The position numbers and the translations under genes were made by a program. A DNA stretch of 64,000 bases from Rhynchospora pubera. Taxonomy: Eukaryota; Streptophyta; Magnoliopsida; Poales; Cyperaceae. Each line of letters opens with the position of its first letter. The stretch's first letter is position 1. This document shows, piece after piece, positions 1-12,463 of the stretch. The notes beneath the pieces were generated by a model. The model ran no database searches and was not told the origin of the DNA. It worked only from the letters and a program-made list of their open reading frames with translations. The stretch covers positions 153,879,461 through 153,943,460 of the forward strand of contig CM051460.1 in NCBI GenBank assembly GCA_028095005.1, written 5' to 3'.

Positions 1-216
1 TGCAAACAATGGTGGCGAAGGCTCAATTTCATAAATTACAAGTTTTCAGCATTTAAATCACTTGGAACCTAACTCCATGTCATACTTGAATTAACAGAAC
101 ATTCTACCTTCTAAAATTTATAGAATTTCTCTGAATGTGGTGCGAAAATTTCATTGAATTTCTAAACTTTACCAACTAATTATAAAGAGTTTCACCGGAT
201 TACCTTGTTTACACAT

Positions 217-459
217 TTATAGAAAATTCTCCCTAGATTCTCGTGTGTGTTTTGCTCTCAAACTTCTTAACGGAGACACCACACCACAAGACAGGCATGG
301 AACAAGAGGCGACTCTTCCCTTCGACTTGGTTGGGTTGCGACACTGGACGACACTATATGTGAGAGGGACTCTGATCTGCTTGAACGACGATTCATTGCA
401 GAGAGAGGCAAGCTGACGGAGGTGCGGTGCACGAATGGAGAGTAAATGGTTGAGTACAA
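217..459 (-). pseudogene. possible zf-GRF-like remnant, transposon-type
   Basis: A short minus-strand reading frame of 80 codons carries a Ser/Arg-rich stretch, then C-x2-C-G, then a basic segment ending RESRENFL before the stop. This loosely resembles the start of a GRF-type zinc finger (C-x-C-G ... N-P-G-R-x-F-F-x-C), which many plant transposon-linked proteins carry. The expected downstream Cys and the rest of the finger are absent. The surrounding 240-720 bp is richer in G+C than its flanks and is followed by AT-rich, MULE-end-like sequence. It could equally be the 5' end of a gene running off the left edge, or chance. No function is claimed. Confidence 0.22.
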
Positions 460-3104
460 TCGAATCGAATAGGTGCGAAATCACTTCTGTACAGTCGAAT
501 CTGGTTGAGTATAGTCGCTCTGTGATTTCTTCTAGAAGTGCGAAATCGCTTCCAAAGAGACTTTGCTCAGGTTAGAACGAAACTGAGAGAGGGAGTGAGC
601 GAATCGATCAGACCTCGCAATTGATCGATCAATCTAGTTTTAGGATTCATCGGAAGAGAAGAGAGGAAGTTGAAGAGAGGAGAAGAAAAGGGATCGACTG
701 GGTTGGGTTGGGTACTTGGGTCTAGACTGGACTAATTTGATTGAGGGTACGATGGTCCTCAAATTTATTTTCTTTTATTTAATTATTATTTATATAATAT
801 TATAAAAATTGAGAAAGTGGCCAAAATAGAAAAAAATTGAATTTTAAGGTGGCAAAATCACAAAGTTGAAAAATTGAGTGACAATTCCACAATTTCCCTA
901 GTTTTGAGTGGCATATACAAAATTTTCCCTTGTTTCTATTATATGTCGTAAATTTTTTTTTTTTTTGATGTCAGACCAATAGTCATCAAGAAAAGGAATT
1001 AAATTTGTGAATATTTAAATTATTTGTTTTAATTGTTCTCAATGCATACTAAAAGAAAAGTCAAATTTATGATATTTATAATATATTAAAATATTTCCTA
1101 CCCCCTTAAGTTTTGTTATTTAGAAATTTAAATGTAGTAATAAGTTTTAATTTGATATGACGTAAAAAGCTTTAGAAATATTTTTTGCCAAAACAAAATT
1201 ATATGATAATTCTTGGATAATAATTGTTTAGTCTATCCAAAATTGTCTAGTGGATAAACAGGATTTGCAGCCAACGGCTCAGCAAACACCCACGCACAAA
1301 AGTCCAAATGTTAATTAATTAATCTCAATTACGCAGGTGTACGAGAACATCTCTCAAACCTTGATAGTATTTAGTATTCCCAACAACCGCTATCCATGTA
1401 GGAATGTTAAATTTATAATTTAGACAACTTTTCTGCATATGAAATTAAGCTAAGTACAATTTTTTTTAAAGAAAAGTATTGAATAGTCTTAAATGTTCGG
1501 AATCTTCGGATACAATTTTTAGGAAATCGATTAGTACAATCGCACTAATTACCATCCGCGCTATCGCGTAACACCTCAGTGAAGGTCAGAGGAGCGCTCT
1601 ATCTCCTCTACTCATTCAGTGCGTATTTTTTGTTCATTTCGTTACTATAAGTGGTCACTTTATTAGATACAAATGTTCACTTTGTAGTAGAATTGTTTAC
1701 TATTTTATAAGTGTTCACTATGCTCACTATGTTCATTTTGATTTTTTTTCTTTTTTTTGCGCCAACAGTTTAGTTTGGTCAATACAAATGTTCAGTTAAT
1801 TGAGTATAACTGGTCAGTTAGTTACAACAGAAAATATAAATGTTATGAGCAAACATGTTTATTTTATTAAGTATAAATGTTTAGTTTAGTAAGTATGAAT
1901 GTTCAGTTTAATAAATATAAATGTTCAATTATTTAAATATAAATGTTCAGTTAGTTGCAACAGAAATATAACTGTTATAAAAAAACCAAGCGAAGGGGTC
2001 ACGAACCGAACAAAAAACACATGGAAAAATTAGAATTGGAAATGAATCGATCCGGTTCAAATTAAATTTTTTCCGATTCTTCTCCTGCCTCCTAGCGCAC
2101 CTCTTGACCACGCGCGACTCTAACTCTAGCGCGATTCTGACGCATTAAACTAAACACTTCTTATTATTAAACTGAACATTTAGAACACACAGCAACGATG
2201 GCAGAGATGATTTATTTAACGATGACAGTTATAATAGCTGCAATTTTAATATCATGTGTTGCAAATTCGCTCCATTACACTTTTAGTAATAGTAGTTGAT
2301 GTTTGTATTAAAGATTGCTATTTACTGCAAGTGTATATCACACGGAGGGTTTAAACATTTCAAAGAACTCTTACGGAGGTGTTTTTGCGGTCCAAGCTTG
2401 CTTGTCTGAGTCTAGATGTAAATGTTGTGTATTGCCAGCTTGTCGGTTGTCAATAGCCAATGCAGCTATAGGCCCTGATCAAAATGTTTTTTATTCGGAA
2501 TTTCATTTTAATTCAACTGATTTTAGAGAGGATTTCGTTGAATTTAATTATATGAAAATTTTAATCAAATGACATTAAATTCATTGATTTTGATAAAAAA
2601 AATTTCAACGAAACGCCTGAAATGAAATGAAATCCCTAAAAATTGAGATTTTGATCAGGACCTATATGTGTTAAATTTCCCGGAATTACTGCAGACTGCG
2701 GTTTTCTACATTAATGGCCACCCATCACCGTGAATGATCAACGGTAGAAATATATTACTTCACTTTTGCACTTTACTACAACAAATGTTTGAGTATTTGG
2801 AAGATGTACAAATGACTGATTATACTTGTTTGTTTACAATTTTGCATCTAGACACGAGAATTGTTATTATTCTCTTTTTTTTTCATCTTAACTATATTAT
2901 TACAAAATGGAGTACATAGGTATGTATAGGTACAATTTTATATCTCTAATATTACGTTTGTTACATTGACATTGGTGCCAACGGTAACATCCTACTATCT
3001 GCATTTAATTGCTATTTTACAATTTTGCCCTCTTAACAATTTTATTTTCTATTTTTATTTCATTTCTCAACAAATTGATATTTCGTAACTCATAGACAGT
3101 ACTC
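460..3104. other. intergenic, repeat-like DNA; no gene seen
   Basis: I see no convincing coding region here. The stretch holds transposon-like AT-rich sequence (about 720-960), a degenerate short-repeat block (about 1630-1980) and short open frames without recognisable domains. It also contains the 3' flank of the serine carboxypeptidase-like gene, whose stop lies at 3105. Confidence 0.5.
1630..1980. repeat. degenerate short repeats built on an ATGTTCA-like motif
   Basis: Units of roughly 20-25 bp built around variants of TATAAATGTTCAGTT recur about a dozen times, interspersed with TAGTAAGTATAA-like spacers. The copies are imperfect and all in the same orientation, which suggests a decayed minisatellite or the subterminal repeats of a DNA transposon. 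No coding potential is visible. Confidence 0.5.
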
Positions 3105-6100
3105 CTAGAGAGGTTGGTATGATATCCATCGTTCAAACATGGCCAAGCATTCAACAGGTCGGTATTCTGGAGCTGTGTGCCCCCCATCCTGAGTCGAAAA
3201 AGTATTTTAAATTACACCAGTTTGAAGTAAGCTCTTAAAATAGTCTTTTCAAAAATGGAAAGAAGATATAGGACAAAAATACTTACTCTTATTGTGGCAA
3301 AGGTCAAATTATTGGAATATGATTCCGTAAATCTGAAAACCACGACAGAGAAACATGACATGAATCATAATTATATGTGGTCTAGTGACTTAATAATTAG
3401 AGCATTAGACTGACATCAAAGAGGTCAAGGGGTTCAAGCCCGCATGCACCTTCAATTTTTTTAAAAAAATTGAATGACAAAAACCTCTCTCTTTCTTTAA
3501 AAAAAAATATCTAGGGGGTTCAAATAAATAAATTCATCAACCAAAAAAGGGCTTGCGATGACTAGAAAATCAGGATTAACAAAAGTGCTGCCACTTTAAT
3601 TTGGAAAAATAAGAAATTTTTAGTATAAACTACATTAAATAGGCCAAGATGCTAGTTGCGGCAGCAAGAGAATGACAAAAAATATATATTCTAGTGTAAA
3701 CAAGATCTACCAGAACATTTTACTGATATCATATGTACAGATTTCATCTTTGGTTCCATTTAAGTAAAGACAAGATGGCAAAAGAGTAGTTAAGAATAAA
3801 AAAGAAGTTCTGATGAACTTACCCAGCTGTTCGACCATTAACATGCCATGCTCTCCATGCATCCACAACAGGGAAATTCAGGGACCGAATCCATGCTTGA
3901 GTACCCAAAAAAGGAACAAGCAGATCATGATCTCCACTATAAATCATCAAACATCTTTTTCATCAGTCAAACTAAAAAACTTAGTACTATTGTGGGAGAT
4001 ATATCTACTGTTAGATTTGAGTTGATAGATAGATAGAAGAATCCTCTTTTAAGTGGTGTTTACCCTAATTTTTTTTTAATTGCTTCTACTCCTAAAATTT
4101 CTGTTGCAGAGGTTTCTCGATTAGGATCTGTGCGTCTGGAATTTAGGAGACAATTATGGGAACTTAGCGACCGGCATAGTTTGCAAAATATCTTATCTTT
4201 TTTCATTAAATCGTTTAGAAAAAATATATGATTTTACCGCTTCTGTTGATGATTTGTTATTCTTAAATACTTACATTCCCATTAAAAATGGTAAGCCAGT
4301 ACAATTAGTCAGAGTCACTGTATTGTGATACTTGACTGAAAACAACAAATTACGTTTTCAGGGTGGGTAATTGTAAATGACTCATGAGCTACATGATCTA
4401 AGATTGTTTCTTTTAACTGCTTTTCGGTGCAATTTCAGCAGAATGATTCTCATTTTAGACTGACTCTTGTCTTGCCTCATACTATTGAGGACCTTCCTTT
4501 GCAGGATAGGGGGCAGTCTTCTAGGTAGAGCTAAGCTGGTGGTTCCTAGTATTGGGTCTGGACCAGAGATTGATGGTGAAAAATTCCTCGATCCTTGCTA
4601 GCTGCCTTTTCTGTTTACACTGCTATTTTGGTTTGTTTGTAAATGCTTTCTGACTGTAGGTGTTTTACTGATGTAACTGTTATTAGCTTTTGCAATTGTC
4701 GTATGACTTTAGTGTTGTAAGCTTTTGCTGCTATCTAGCTATTATTCATTTTAGAGTTACCTGGTTAATAGTTCAGTATTTTGGTACCAGCGGGTTGGCA
4801 CCAGTTGTTTGGATGTATCAAAATGTGGTTTCAATGAAAGCTGGTGAGTTATCTAATTAATGAAAAAAGAACAGAAAATTGGACCTGTAAACTAGTGCAC
4901 GGTAGCCTCTCGAAATCAAGTTGTGGTGATACTTTATGTTGCTCTTTATGCCATATTCATATGGAAGATCAATGCACCTCTGCCATTCTTTAACAGTACC
5001 CTATTTCAAAGTGTCATCTTAAAATTCTTTTATGTCTCAAGGCAAGAGAAGAAAGTGTATTCACCATTAAAGAATGCAAAAATTGCCTTTGTTTAATTTT
5101 CTGATGTAATCAAACAAGTGCTTTATGCTTGTAACCTTCTTGAAGCATGCATGACTCTAATATGATTTTACCTTTCTAATTCCCAGAGCCGTTTGTGTGG
5201 CATTATCATTAGCCCAAAAGTAGGACAGGTAGTAACTGTATTCCTGTAATGAAGAGCGAAAATATAATCACGTTCTATTAAAACTCTACTATGAACATCC
5301 TGGGATTACAAAAAATAAATTATTTGCTAAGAAACACATACTCTACAATAAAAAGGAGGCTCCTCTGGTTTAGATAATTGAATAACATAATCATCTTTAA
5401 GAAATCTTCGATTTTGGATAACATCTTTAGGTTTAGGAGAAACAAGAATGCAGTGTGATTCCAGAATATGTGCCCTGCTTACCTCTAACGTCAGCTGCAT
5501 AATTGAAAGAAACAAGTTTAATCATACTTCCCTATCCAGCAAAGTAGAATATATGTCACACTAAAAAGGAATTCTAAATTATTGGTACTTACATCTTCAA
5601 CAACATCCAGAATTTCAGCACAATGAACATTCACAGGATTCGAATAATCTTCTCCTACACAAGTTTTCTGTGTAAGCTGGAGGAAACAAGGAGGTTTAGT
5701 GATGCTGATATATGTTTATATAAGGTTTGAGTATTACATTAATAAAGAGATAGTGCTGGTGTACATCTATTCAATATTCATTCATCTGATTGTTTTATCA
5801 ACTATCCTCCAACGACATCTGAATTTACAAGAATCAAGCTAGTACTAGCTAAGCTCATCAAAGATATTGCAAGTTTAACCTCAGAATCCAACTGGTGGGC
5901 TTTCAGAAGCAATTTTTAATCAATGAACATGATCTACTTTAAGCCGTTTATAAGCCATATGCTTAAAATGAAAAGTCTTAATTTTTTATTCTAATTTGTC
6001 AAAATTATTAAAAAATATGAATGCAGGAAAATAACTTAATTTGCATCTCTTCGTCGTATACAAAACGAACTCAAAATATTACAAAATTATAAATTAAGCA

Positions 6101-9100
6101 TATGACTCATCAGATACAGTTCAGTAATTTAAATCAAAGTTGACCCAACAATTTAAATATTAAATTAACAAACTTTTTGATAATTTTAAAGTCATACACG
6201 AATTTTGGTTTAAATTGAAATAGTCACTCATAGGAACATCTTTAAACTCAACTGTAACATTTTCCAAATCTCTTCATGAATTGATACGGACTTCCAAATT
6301 AGGCCAGATTTGATACATAGGCCTATCTAAATAACAGAGAAGAAAACATTTGCAGGTTGACTTTTCCTAAAATATGAAGAATCTTCAAAGTACCAAATTG
6401 CTGTCCCCAAAAAATAATGTATAGGCGAATAAACTTTAATGAAGGACTCACCTCAAACAGTTGGTCAGATATGATTCCTACACCATGTGCATACGGGACT
6501 CGTGAGTTATTATCATACTTTTCACCTGTGCTAGGATTTCCAATCAAGTAACCCTAAAATAAAGAAATAGAAAATTGAATAAATGAATGAATGCATAGAG
6601 TTTCAGTATGGTCCTTTGTAAAAAGCATAATACTTAGTATAATTCGTACTTAAGTCTCTTTTAGAGATACCAATGATGATTCAAGCCAATCAATATAGTA
6701 TAAATTCCAAAATAGTAGAAGAAATTTCCAAATTTAAAAATGGTTATCATCCCCATTCAATTATAAAAGATCATAAATGATTAAATATTATTGTAAAATG
6801 CATTACGAGTGATCTAGTTAAGTTAACAAGATTATCAACATAACACATGCATATAAATTTTGAAATGCTATAGAGTCATCTCATAATCTACAAAATATTT
6901 ATTAACTATAAACCAATGACCGTTGAAAAGCAAAACTCCTTTCCTCCCATCCAAAAAATTTTTTTTGGCATGATGAGTGTGGTTCATATTCTGCAAAGCA
7001 TCTGCCAGCTCTGCAAGACTCACTCCAAAACTTTGTCTATCCTTGGTATCTTGTAAACAATGTTAGTATGTTAGTTCACTCAGAAGCATAATTTTTACCT
7101 TGAGGTTGAGCAGCGGTTGTTGCAATGCTTCAATACCTACAATAATGTTATTACAATTAACATAGCAGTGGCGAGGCCAATAAGAGGCAAGCCTGGGCAC
7201 TTGCCCAGGCTTGTTTTTCAAAAATAGAAGCCTGTATATAGGTATTTCAAAGGGTGCCTCGGCTTGAAATTTGACCTTGCCCACGCTTGGGTTTTAAATC
7301 TGGACTTTTCACTCACAAAGTTACGAAAAGAATAAGTGGCGAAAGTTAACTGGTGAGAGACCTAGGTTATTTAATTTTTTTTCTCTTTCATGCTCATTTG
7401 CGCCTCTTTTTTCGTACCATTTCATTCCCAATCCACACCCAGGCATTTACTTTTTGCATTTTTTTTTTTCTCTTCCATTTTTGCTTGCTCACGTGAATAG
7501 ATTATTTGTGGGCCCCATAAAACATTGTATTTTGTCAAAAAGCTTATGGAAAAACAATTAAAAAAATAGTTATTGGGACTGTTTGGATTCCTCGGGAAAT
7601 TTGAGTAATTTCATATTCCTAGCATAAATTTATTATAAACAATTCAAACTCTTTACAAAGTTACACACTTTCCAATAAATTTATGCCAAAGAATAGAAAA
7701 TTTCTCAAATTCCTAAGCGATCCAAACACCCTATTATGTGTAGGCAAAGTTGAATATAACCCTCCAATCAAAATCGTTAATTTGATGACAATAAAATTAT
7801 TTACCAATATTATTTTTATAAAACAATATAAATTGTTTTAAAATTAGATTTTAAAATTAATATTTTATTAAAATTAAATTCTATATGTAATTTAATAATA
7901 TTTTTATTGTGCCCATGCTTGAAAAATGTCTGGACTCGCCACTGTAACATAGTGTGTGCATTGGTGAAGCACGTTTAAGAGATTATTAAAACCTTGCCAC
8001 TGCAAAATTAGTAATCATTTTGATCAAACTCGTCTCCTCCTGGTTAGAATGTTCGCCTAACTCTAGAGACAGCCAGCAAGGGATGATTGGATACAACGGT
8101 ACGGACCTGCTTGTAATTCCCTTTTCTTTCTCCTCAAATTTTTTTTTTTAAACATTTCAGTGTTCAATTTTTGTACTACAAACTGCGCCATAAAATAAAA
8201 TTTGGGACAAGAATCAATGAAATCCAAATCTAATAAACAATTGACTCTTGACTTTTAATTTTAGTTTACACCAACGCTGATCTACAGCAGAATTGCTTTG
8301 AACTGTAAATCTATGATTAAGTGTGAAAAAGTAATACCTTCAGCAACTAATTGCGCAACAACAGGAGCAATTTTTCCAGCATAAGAATCCCCAGCTATGT
8401 AAAAATGATGTGATATGTAATGGGGATGATCCACAAACCACTGCCAAGATTTTCACAATTTTATTAGCAAATCTTAACTACAGTGATGTAATATATATAT
8501 GCTCCAAGATTTTTATACTGGACGTTTTTGTCAAAGCCAAAGTAACTAAATGTAAAAAGTGGCAAATCATTACTCCTAGCAATTCTTGTGTCACCACCTC
8601 TGTTCAAATCAAAATTCAAAAATATAATTTCAAAAAGAACAATCTGAACTAGATATTGATCCGTTCAACAAAATATGCATCTACCGAAAAGATCATTTTG
8701 TTCATTTCATACAAATTCATGAGTTTGATTTGTGATTTAGTACATTTTGTGGAGCATTTGATTTTTAGCATCTTGTTCTTGTATAAATTAAAATATATAA
8801 AAGTCTTCATGTGAAAGAATGCTTGTGGTGAAAATAAAGGTGAACAATTACAATTTATGTTTGAAATTTGAAACTAAACACTATCAATGGACCCTGTAAC
8901 TAATAACTCAGAAAGTTATGATACAATACTTTACTCGACAAACAAGTTGGTAAACTTTAGCTTACAAAAAAGCACCAGTGAGAAAGATTTGGAAATTTAA
9001 TTAAAATTGTAATGTTCCTTCTAACATCACTTTCGTAGTTCAGTTATTCGTGTAGGTAGTTAATTGAATTAATTTTGCACAAATGATTTATAAACAAACC

Positions 9101-9937
9101 TTCATAAGGAACTTGTGGATTTGCAATGATGCTATTAAGTCACCAACCTCATATCCTTTTGGATTTGCTGAGTATGAGAACCCAGCACCAAGCGGAGAAT
9201 CTAAAAAAATTATACTTGCATTCTGTATATACCAATGAACAAAACTTAGGAGATATATGTCAAAAGAGTTTAAACAAAACATCAACATAAATAGCAATGA
9301 AAAATGGTTAACCCACCTTTGTCCAGGCATAGGGATGGTATTCTAGTTCTGGTATACTCCCATTGTAAGGCGCTTTTACTATTTTCAAAGGACCTATACA
9401 TAAAATTGTATATAAAAAGTAGTAGAGAAAGTGAGAAAGGAACATAAAAAGGAAAATTAGAAACATATGGTTTTGCACTAGGACCCCTGAGAAGTTAGAA
9501 ATGCTTATAACATCAATTGTTGATAAATACAATTATACAAAAATACTATAACTTGATTGTACCTATTTCAAAAAGGAAGCCACTGAGGGCAGAGCACCGA
9601 TGGCCTCCAGTTAACCATAGAACAAGAGGATCTTTGGATGGGTTCCCTTCTGACTCGACGAAGTAGTAGAACAGCTCACCCCCATTTGCCTCATCCACCA
9701 TCACATACCTAAGAAATGTTGGGTTTTTATGGAAGGAAATTTGAGAGGATAAACAAGACCTTATATATAAACTTTGGAAACTCGAAAAATGGAGGAGAAA
9801 TTATAATACCCAGTCTCCAAGTAGAACGGGAGGGGTCCATTGAACCCTGGTAAATGCTTCACAATCGTTCTAGAGTGAACTACAAAAGCACAGAAGCACA
9901 ATAGAAGAACAATTGAAACATGTTTGGGAGCAGCCAT
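3105..9937 (-). CDS. serine carboxypeptidase-like protein (SCPL acyltransferase clade), 14 exons
   Basis: The model encodes 461 residues in exons 9937-9810, 9708-9563, 9393-9317, 9222-9100, 8440-8338, 7136-7099, 6553-6452, 5676-5593, 5494-5342, 5243-5172, 5000-4885, 3936-3823, 3332-3287 and 3188-3105. All junctions are GT..AG and the phases agree. The first ~22 residues are a hydrophobic signal peptide, so the protein should enter the secretory path or vacuole. The catalytic triad looks intact: Ser177 in GDSYAG, Asp385 in SGDHD, His438 in GGHTAPEY. Motifs such as DSPLGAGFSYS and the whole length match the SCPL clade IA family. Members use 1-O-glucose esters as acyl donors (for example sinapoylglucose acyltransferases) or act as peptidases; the substrate cannot be read here. 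Oddities: GGHRCS at residues 77-82 replaces the usual GGPGCS near the oxyanion hole, and DGGH replaces GGGH before the catalytic His. Intron 5 carries a hAT element. Confidence 0.93.
3375..3520 (+). mobile_element. tRNA-derived SINE (fragment)
   Basis: A box A-like stretch (GTCTAGTGACTTAATAATTA followed by GAGC) lies ahead of a good box B (GGTTCAAGCCC) and a GCATGCACC tail, ending in T/A-rich sequence. This is the layout of tRNA-derived plant SINEs. It lies in intron 12 of the serine carboxypeptidase-like gene, on the strand opposite to that gene. Confidence 0.55.
4040..4860 (+). other. intron insertion with possible LINE remnant
   Basis: This part of intron 11 of the serine carboxypeptidase-like gene is foreign-looking. 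One plus-strand frame around 4109-4210 reads as S-V-R-L-E-F-R-R-Q-L-W-E-L-S-D followed by a Leu-rich stretch. That resembles the F-R-R-x-L-x-x-x-E pattern near the zinc-binding end of plant LINE reverse transcriptases. The frame is soon broken. The match is short, so the LINE origin is a guess. Confidence 0.25.
7166..7944. mobile_element. non-autonomous hAT element, 779 bp
   Basis: The ends are inverted repeats, CAGTGGCGAG and CTCGCCACTG. The element is flanked by a perfect 8-bp target duplication TAACATAG at 7158-7165 and 7945-7952. Eight-bp duplications and CAGTGGCG-type ends are hAT hallmarks. It has no transposase frame. It sits in intron 5 of the serine carboxypeptidase-like gene and itself contains a smaller MITE at 7573-7733. 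Confidence 0.88.
7573..7733. mobile_element. MITE of the 'CTGTTTGGAT' family, nested in hAT element
   Basis: The 161-bp element has terminal inverted repeats (TTGGGACTGTTTGGAT and the complement of TAGGGTGTTTGGATC). TTA flanks both ends (7570-7572 and 7734-7736), as expected for PIF/Harbinger-type insertion. Its core resembles the copies near 10065, 10580, 20081, 21137 and 27180. It inserted inside the hAT element, so it is the younger insertion. Confidence 0.75.
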
Positions 9938-10061
9938 TGTGCATGGAAAGGTAGAAAGAGAGTAGGGAAGAGAGGAGGAGCCGAGGAGACAACTATGAAT
10001 TATGAAATATCCAGTCAAATTATTGATGATTGATGAAGGAGAAGAGTACAATATATGATTA

Positions 10062-10236
10062 ATGGGACCGTTTGGATCGCTTAGGAATTTGGGGAATTTG
10101 GGGAAGTTGCAATTTCTAGGAATAAATTTATTGGGAAGTGTGTAACTTTATGAAGAGTTTGGATTGTTTATAATAAATTTATGGTATGAAGATAAAATTT
10201 TCCAAATTTCTTAGGGAATCCAAACAGCCCCAATGA
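10062..10236. mobile_element. MITE of the 'CTGTTTGGAT' family, upstream of SCPL gene
   Basis: Inverted ends GGGACCGTTTGGATC and GAATCCAAACAGCCCC bound a core containing GTGTGTAACTTTATGAAGAG. The element starts about 125 bp upstream of the serine carboxypeptidase-like start codon, so it may lie in that gene's promoter or leader. I could not fix a clean target duplication. Confidence 0.7.
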
Positions 10237-11941
10237 AAATTGCCAGCTTTTGCCGGCCCTCGAAAAAAAAAAGTATATATGGTCAAAAATTAACTTCGTA
10301 GCTATGTTTGGATCATATGAAATTAAGGATAGGATCAGTTATTCAGAATTAAAATTCTTAATCATAAATTCTTAAGAATAAGTTTAATTTCATATTAAAA
10401 TTTTTTGTTTAGATGATGCAAGGAACAAATAATGAGCCGTGTCTTTTCTCCTTTTTAATTTTTAATCTCACTTTCTTATTGTCATCCGTTCTAACCGGAG
10501 TAAACTCTTAATCTAAACTGTTTGGATCGTGCCTTAATGAAATAGCTATTTACTCTCGAATAATCCCTTATTCCTATAGGTTCTGTTTGGATGGTGTGAG
10601 AATAAGAGGAAAAAGAAAAGAAGTGGGAAGAAGTATTGAAAAATGTGTAACTTTGTGAAAAATTTGAATTGTTTATAATAAATTTATTCTCTTATTCCCA
10701 CACCTCATCCAAACGAAGCCATATATCCAAACAGAGCCTACGCTCCCGCTCATTAATTACCCATGCATTGATCAGACCTTTTCATTCGGATGTATTTGTA
10801 CTGCATTGAAAATCGGATTTACTTGTTATGTGAAATCACATTAATATAATTCTGTTGTTAAAAAATACATATAAATCTTTGGTAATCAGAAGTTATGTCT
10901 CAAAGAAATTCAGCAATCACTTGTCGGATTTTCTTTTTTTACTAATCATAAGAATAGAAATTTAAAACCTAACAATGGGAGCATGATGTTTTGATCTTTA
11001 TTACATAAATATCATGGTAAAAGTTTAAAATTGTAATTTTGACGCGTGATAATTTCACAATCAGGATGAACATTTATCAAATGACGATCCAATTTATTAT
11101 AAACTTAGTTAAGTTTAAAACTTACTAATATTAGCAATATAAAATGACGTATTATTTTCCACTGCACATTGAGCTTTTTAAGCCTAAAATTATCCTGTTC
11201 CACCTAACTTCAAGATGAGCATTGCAAAGTGCAAAGTACAGAAAAATAACATATCGTGTTAATAAACAGACAATTGGAAGTTTGACACACAAGGCGCGGT
11301 GTTGGTCTGCCTACAATTCTACACGCAATCAATCCGGAACGTGTTTTTAAACCAAAAAAAATAATAATAATTCGCAACATGTACAACCAAAAAATGCAGA
11401 CTGACACGCCTCATGCGTGATGCGTCGCATCATCATGTTTTGTTTTCTTACGGAAGCACCACAAAGGTCCAGAAAAAGTACAAGACCACAACATATCGTG
11501 TTTTACTTGCTGGGTCTTTAATCTCGCGAGAACTCTCTTTGATATCAAATTGGACCTTCCATTGCATATTTGCACGTGATTTTGTTTTTTAGTGAAATCA
11601 GTGCTCGCGGATGGCGATCATGAGAGGCCGATGTTCATCGTTCATCAAATAAGCACTTTCATTTTCAGGATAGAAACAAATATAAAAGGGAAACGAGAAA
11701 AGTGTGTGTGTGAGAGAATAATTAATTTGTACATGATGAACAAAACAATAGCTCGATATCGGGAAAATTTTGACGCCTTAACAACCAAAAAAACTCTTTT
11801 ATCACAAAAAATAACCATATTTTAACAACACCAAATTAATCCAGGCGCCTCCTTTTTTTTAACCAAAAAAAAAAACAGAAAGGAAAGGAAAGGATTTTAC
11901 AGTGCCAACTTCCTCGAGTATAATTGGGCCATGGGCTACCA
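10237..11941. other. intergenic; one MITE, no gene seen
   Basis: Apart from the MITE at 10577-10741, this is AT-rich DNA with only short frames of no recognisable content. A weak foldback starting at CTATGTTTGGATCATATG (about 10302) may be another degraded MITE. The last part is the 3' flank of the small gene at 11942-12385. Confidence 0.5.
10577..10741. mobile_element. MITE of the 'CTGTTTGGAT' family
   Basis: The element starts GGTTCTGTTTGGATGG and ends in ATCCAAACAGAGCC. The core again contains a GTGTAACTTTGTGAAAAA-like segment and TTGTTTATAATAAATTTAT, shared with sister copies. A second CATCCAAACG motif just before the right end suggests a tandem or composite end. Confidence 0.6.
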
Positions 11942-12385
11942 TCATCTCTCAGATAAGGCCTTCCCTACTGTGCCACCAATCACAACATTACAACTCTTAC
12001 TCTTGGGCCCAAGGCCCAATTTAATATCATCCCCAAACTCACACGGCCCATTCTCATCAATCCTTCCCATACCCACACTCTGACTCCTGGGACCCACACC
12101 TGGTTGCTTACCGCCCCGCGGAAAACCGGCCTTAGACGCAGCCCGAATCAATTCCCGGATGTCCTCCTCACTGCTGCTTGTACTCGACCGGTAGAAGCCA
12201 TTGCTTTGACTTCGCGATACGGGAACCATGCCGGCGAACCCCATTGCTGGCCCTTGTTGTGCCCGACCGGCACAATTGTTCATGCTGTTTACGTACAAAT
12301 CTCGGACCCGGAGGAGGACAAGAAGTGGTGCCTTGATGCACTTTGTTAGTATGGTCAATGCCTTGATTCCTTTGCTGCCCGACAT
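11942..12385 (-). CDS. small plant-specific protein, Avr9/Cf-9-rapidly-elicited-like family
   Basis: A single uninterrupted frame of 147 codons. The N-terminus reads KALTILTKCIKAPLLVLLRVRDLYVNSM, a basic amphipathic start. The middle is Ser-rich with S-S-E-E-D-I-R-E-L-I-R-A-A-S, and the end has SVGMGRIDENGPCEFGDD followed by a basic segment. This order (arm with R-x-R-D-x-Y-x-x-S-M, then ELIRAAS, then VGMGRIDE-x-x-P-C-x-F-G) recalls a small family of plant proteins annotated as Avr9/Cf-9 rapidly elicited or uncharacterised; I rely on memory for this. The molecular function is unknown to me. A TATA box lies 72 bp upstream and a CT-rich leader precedes the ATG, both supporting expression. Confidence 0.82.
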   Translation of the reverse strand: MSGSKGIKALTILTKCIKAPLLVLLRVRDLYVNSMNNCAGRAQQGPAMGFAGMVPVSRSQSNGFYRSSTSSSEEDIRELIRAASKAGFPRGGKQPGVGPRSQSVGMGRIDENGPCEFGDDIKLGLGPKSKSCNVVIGGTVGKALSER

Positions 12386-12456
12386 GGTTTGATGTTTACT
12401 CTGAGAGAGAGAGATAACCTGATTATGTGTTTGTGTTAGTCTCTCGGTTTAAGTGC

Positions 12457-12463
12457 ATTTATA
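12457..12463 (-). promoter_or_regulatory. TATA box of the small gene
   Basis: On the minus strand the sequence reads TTATTTATAAATGCAC, 72 bp upstream of the start codon at 12385, a typical distance once a short leader is allowed for. Confidence 0.6.

Noticed and set aside
8035..8150. Possible SINE (TGGTTAGAATGTTCGCC, later a T run)
   Set aside because: A box A-like stretch is present but no usable box B follows at the right spacing.
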